DNA from: Planctomycetia bacterium
Lineage (GTDB): Bacteria; Planctomycetota; PLA2; JAEUHO01
Direction of reading: 5' to 3'
Length of the DNA: 36,242 nucleotides
NCBI GenBank assembly: GCA_016795345.1
Contig: JAEUHO010000286.1
Location: forward strand, 1-36,242
The notes under the pieces are model-generated. The model searched no databases. It worked only from the letters and a program-made list of their open reading frames with translations, and was not told the DNA's origin. The translations under genes and the position numbers were made by a program. This document shows positions 36,093 to 36,242 of this stretch, one piece after another. Each line of letters begins with the position of its first letter. The stretch's first letter is position 1.

Positions 36093-36242
36093 GTGACCCC
36101 GCCCTGTACCACCTCAAGGGTGCCGTCGAGGACCCGGAAGGCTTCTGGTTCCCTTTCCCCCTCCCCCCGGGGGGAGGGGGAAAAACGGCGCGCGGGAACG
36201 CGGTCGCGCCGGTGTACGGATGAGGCGCTCCGCCGGGCAGCC
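36093..36242 (+). CDS. possible start of an unrecognised gene at the right edge
   Basis: An open frame from GTG 36093 runs 50 codons to the edge, preceded by a leaderless-type TAGGAT box. It contains the palindrome at 36154-36183, and its peptide (VTPPCTTSRVPSRTRKASGS) does not look like a conserved protein. Another frame from about 36095 has coding-like third positions (DPALYHLKGAVEDPEGFWFP) but no start codon. A remnant or a frameshifted start is possible. Low confidence. Confidence 0.2.
   Translation, partial: MTPPCTTSRVPSRTRKASGSLSPSPRGEGEKRRAGTRSRRCTDEALRRAA
36154..36183. repeat. 30-bp perfect palindrome with C and G runs
   Basis: TTTCCCCCTCCCCCC is followed directly by its inverse complement GGGGGGAGGGGGAAA. 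The centre is a C6-G6 step. On the minus strand the G-run arm could also form unusual structures. It lies at the right edge in otherwise gene-poor sequence. Confidence 0.85.

Overview
The window is a chromosomal segment of a very GC-rich bacterium (by eye around 70% G+C or more, with third codon positions almost always G or C). It carries no phage, transposase, integrase or CRISPR array. The phylum cannot be fixed from sequence reading. Several traits fit the Planctomycetota or a neighbouring lineage: a Chlamydia-like long GreA fusion, a YlbF-family protein, many ECF and two-component genes, sulfatase-like lipoproteins and Pro-rich secreted proteins. Myxococcota and uncultured GC-rich phyla remain possible. 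FlgM-like, dapA and lipoprotein genes imply a diderm-type, possibly flagellated cell. The nar genes imply nitrate respiration.

Left part (1-9343): respiratory nitrate reductase region. On the minus strand a membrane-bound sensor kinase and an NtrC-type sigma-54 activator overlap by GTGA. After a 234-bp gap they are followed by a diheme cytochrome c (narC-like), narG and the start of narH, which runs off the left edge. Divergent from the kinase is mobB, for the molybdenum cofactor that NarG needs.

Middle (9344-24677): an isoaspartyl peptidase/asparaginase (-). Then an ECF sigma / anti-sigma-like / membrane-protein triad with ATGA overlaps (+), and a GAF-GAF-PAS hybrid histidine kinase (+). 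Then on the minus strand a GreA fused to a large N-terminal helical domain, tRNA-Arg(CCG), a two-domain M16 peptidase lipoprotein, an RsuA/RluB-type pseudouridine synthase with a Gly/Arg/Pro tail, a secreted Pro-rich protein, a small FlgM-like protein and rsmD.

Right part (24678-36242): a PdxJ-like gene whose catalytic residues are replaced, coupled to dapA (+). A convergent secreted Gly/Asp/Tyr repeat (beta-solenoid) protein (-). Then on the plus strand hsp20, clpB, a small lipoprotein, a YlbF-family protein with a His-rich tail, truD and a coupled sulfatase-like lipoprotein. A possible further leaderless start lies at the right edge.

Two dispersed palindromic repeat families sit between genes: family A (GAGGCCCG...CGGGCCTC) and family B (a 41-bp unit with arms CGAGACAA/TTGTCTCG). 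Many genes have a TANNNT -10 hexamer 6-9 nt before the start codon and no Shine-Dalgarno, which suggests frequent leaderless transcription. Others have clear GGAGG sites. No single textbook novel system stands out. The best leads are the Cys-motif kinase/NtrC pair next to nar, the catalytic-residue-free PdxJ paralogue, the solenoid protein, the leaderless promoter geometry and the repeat families.
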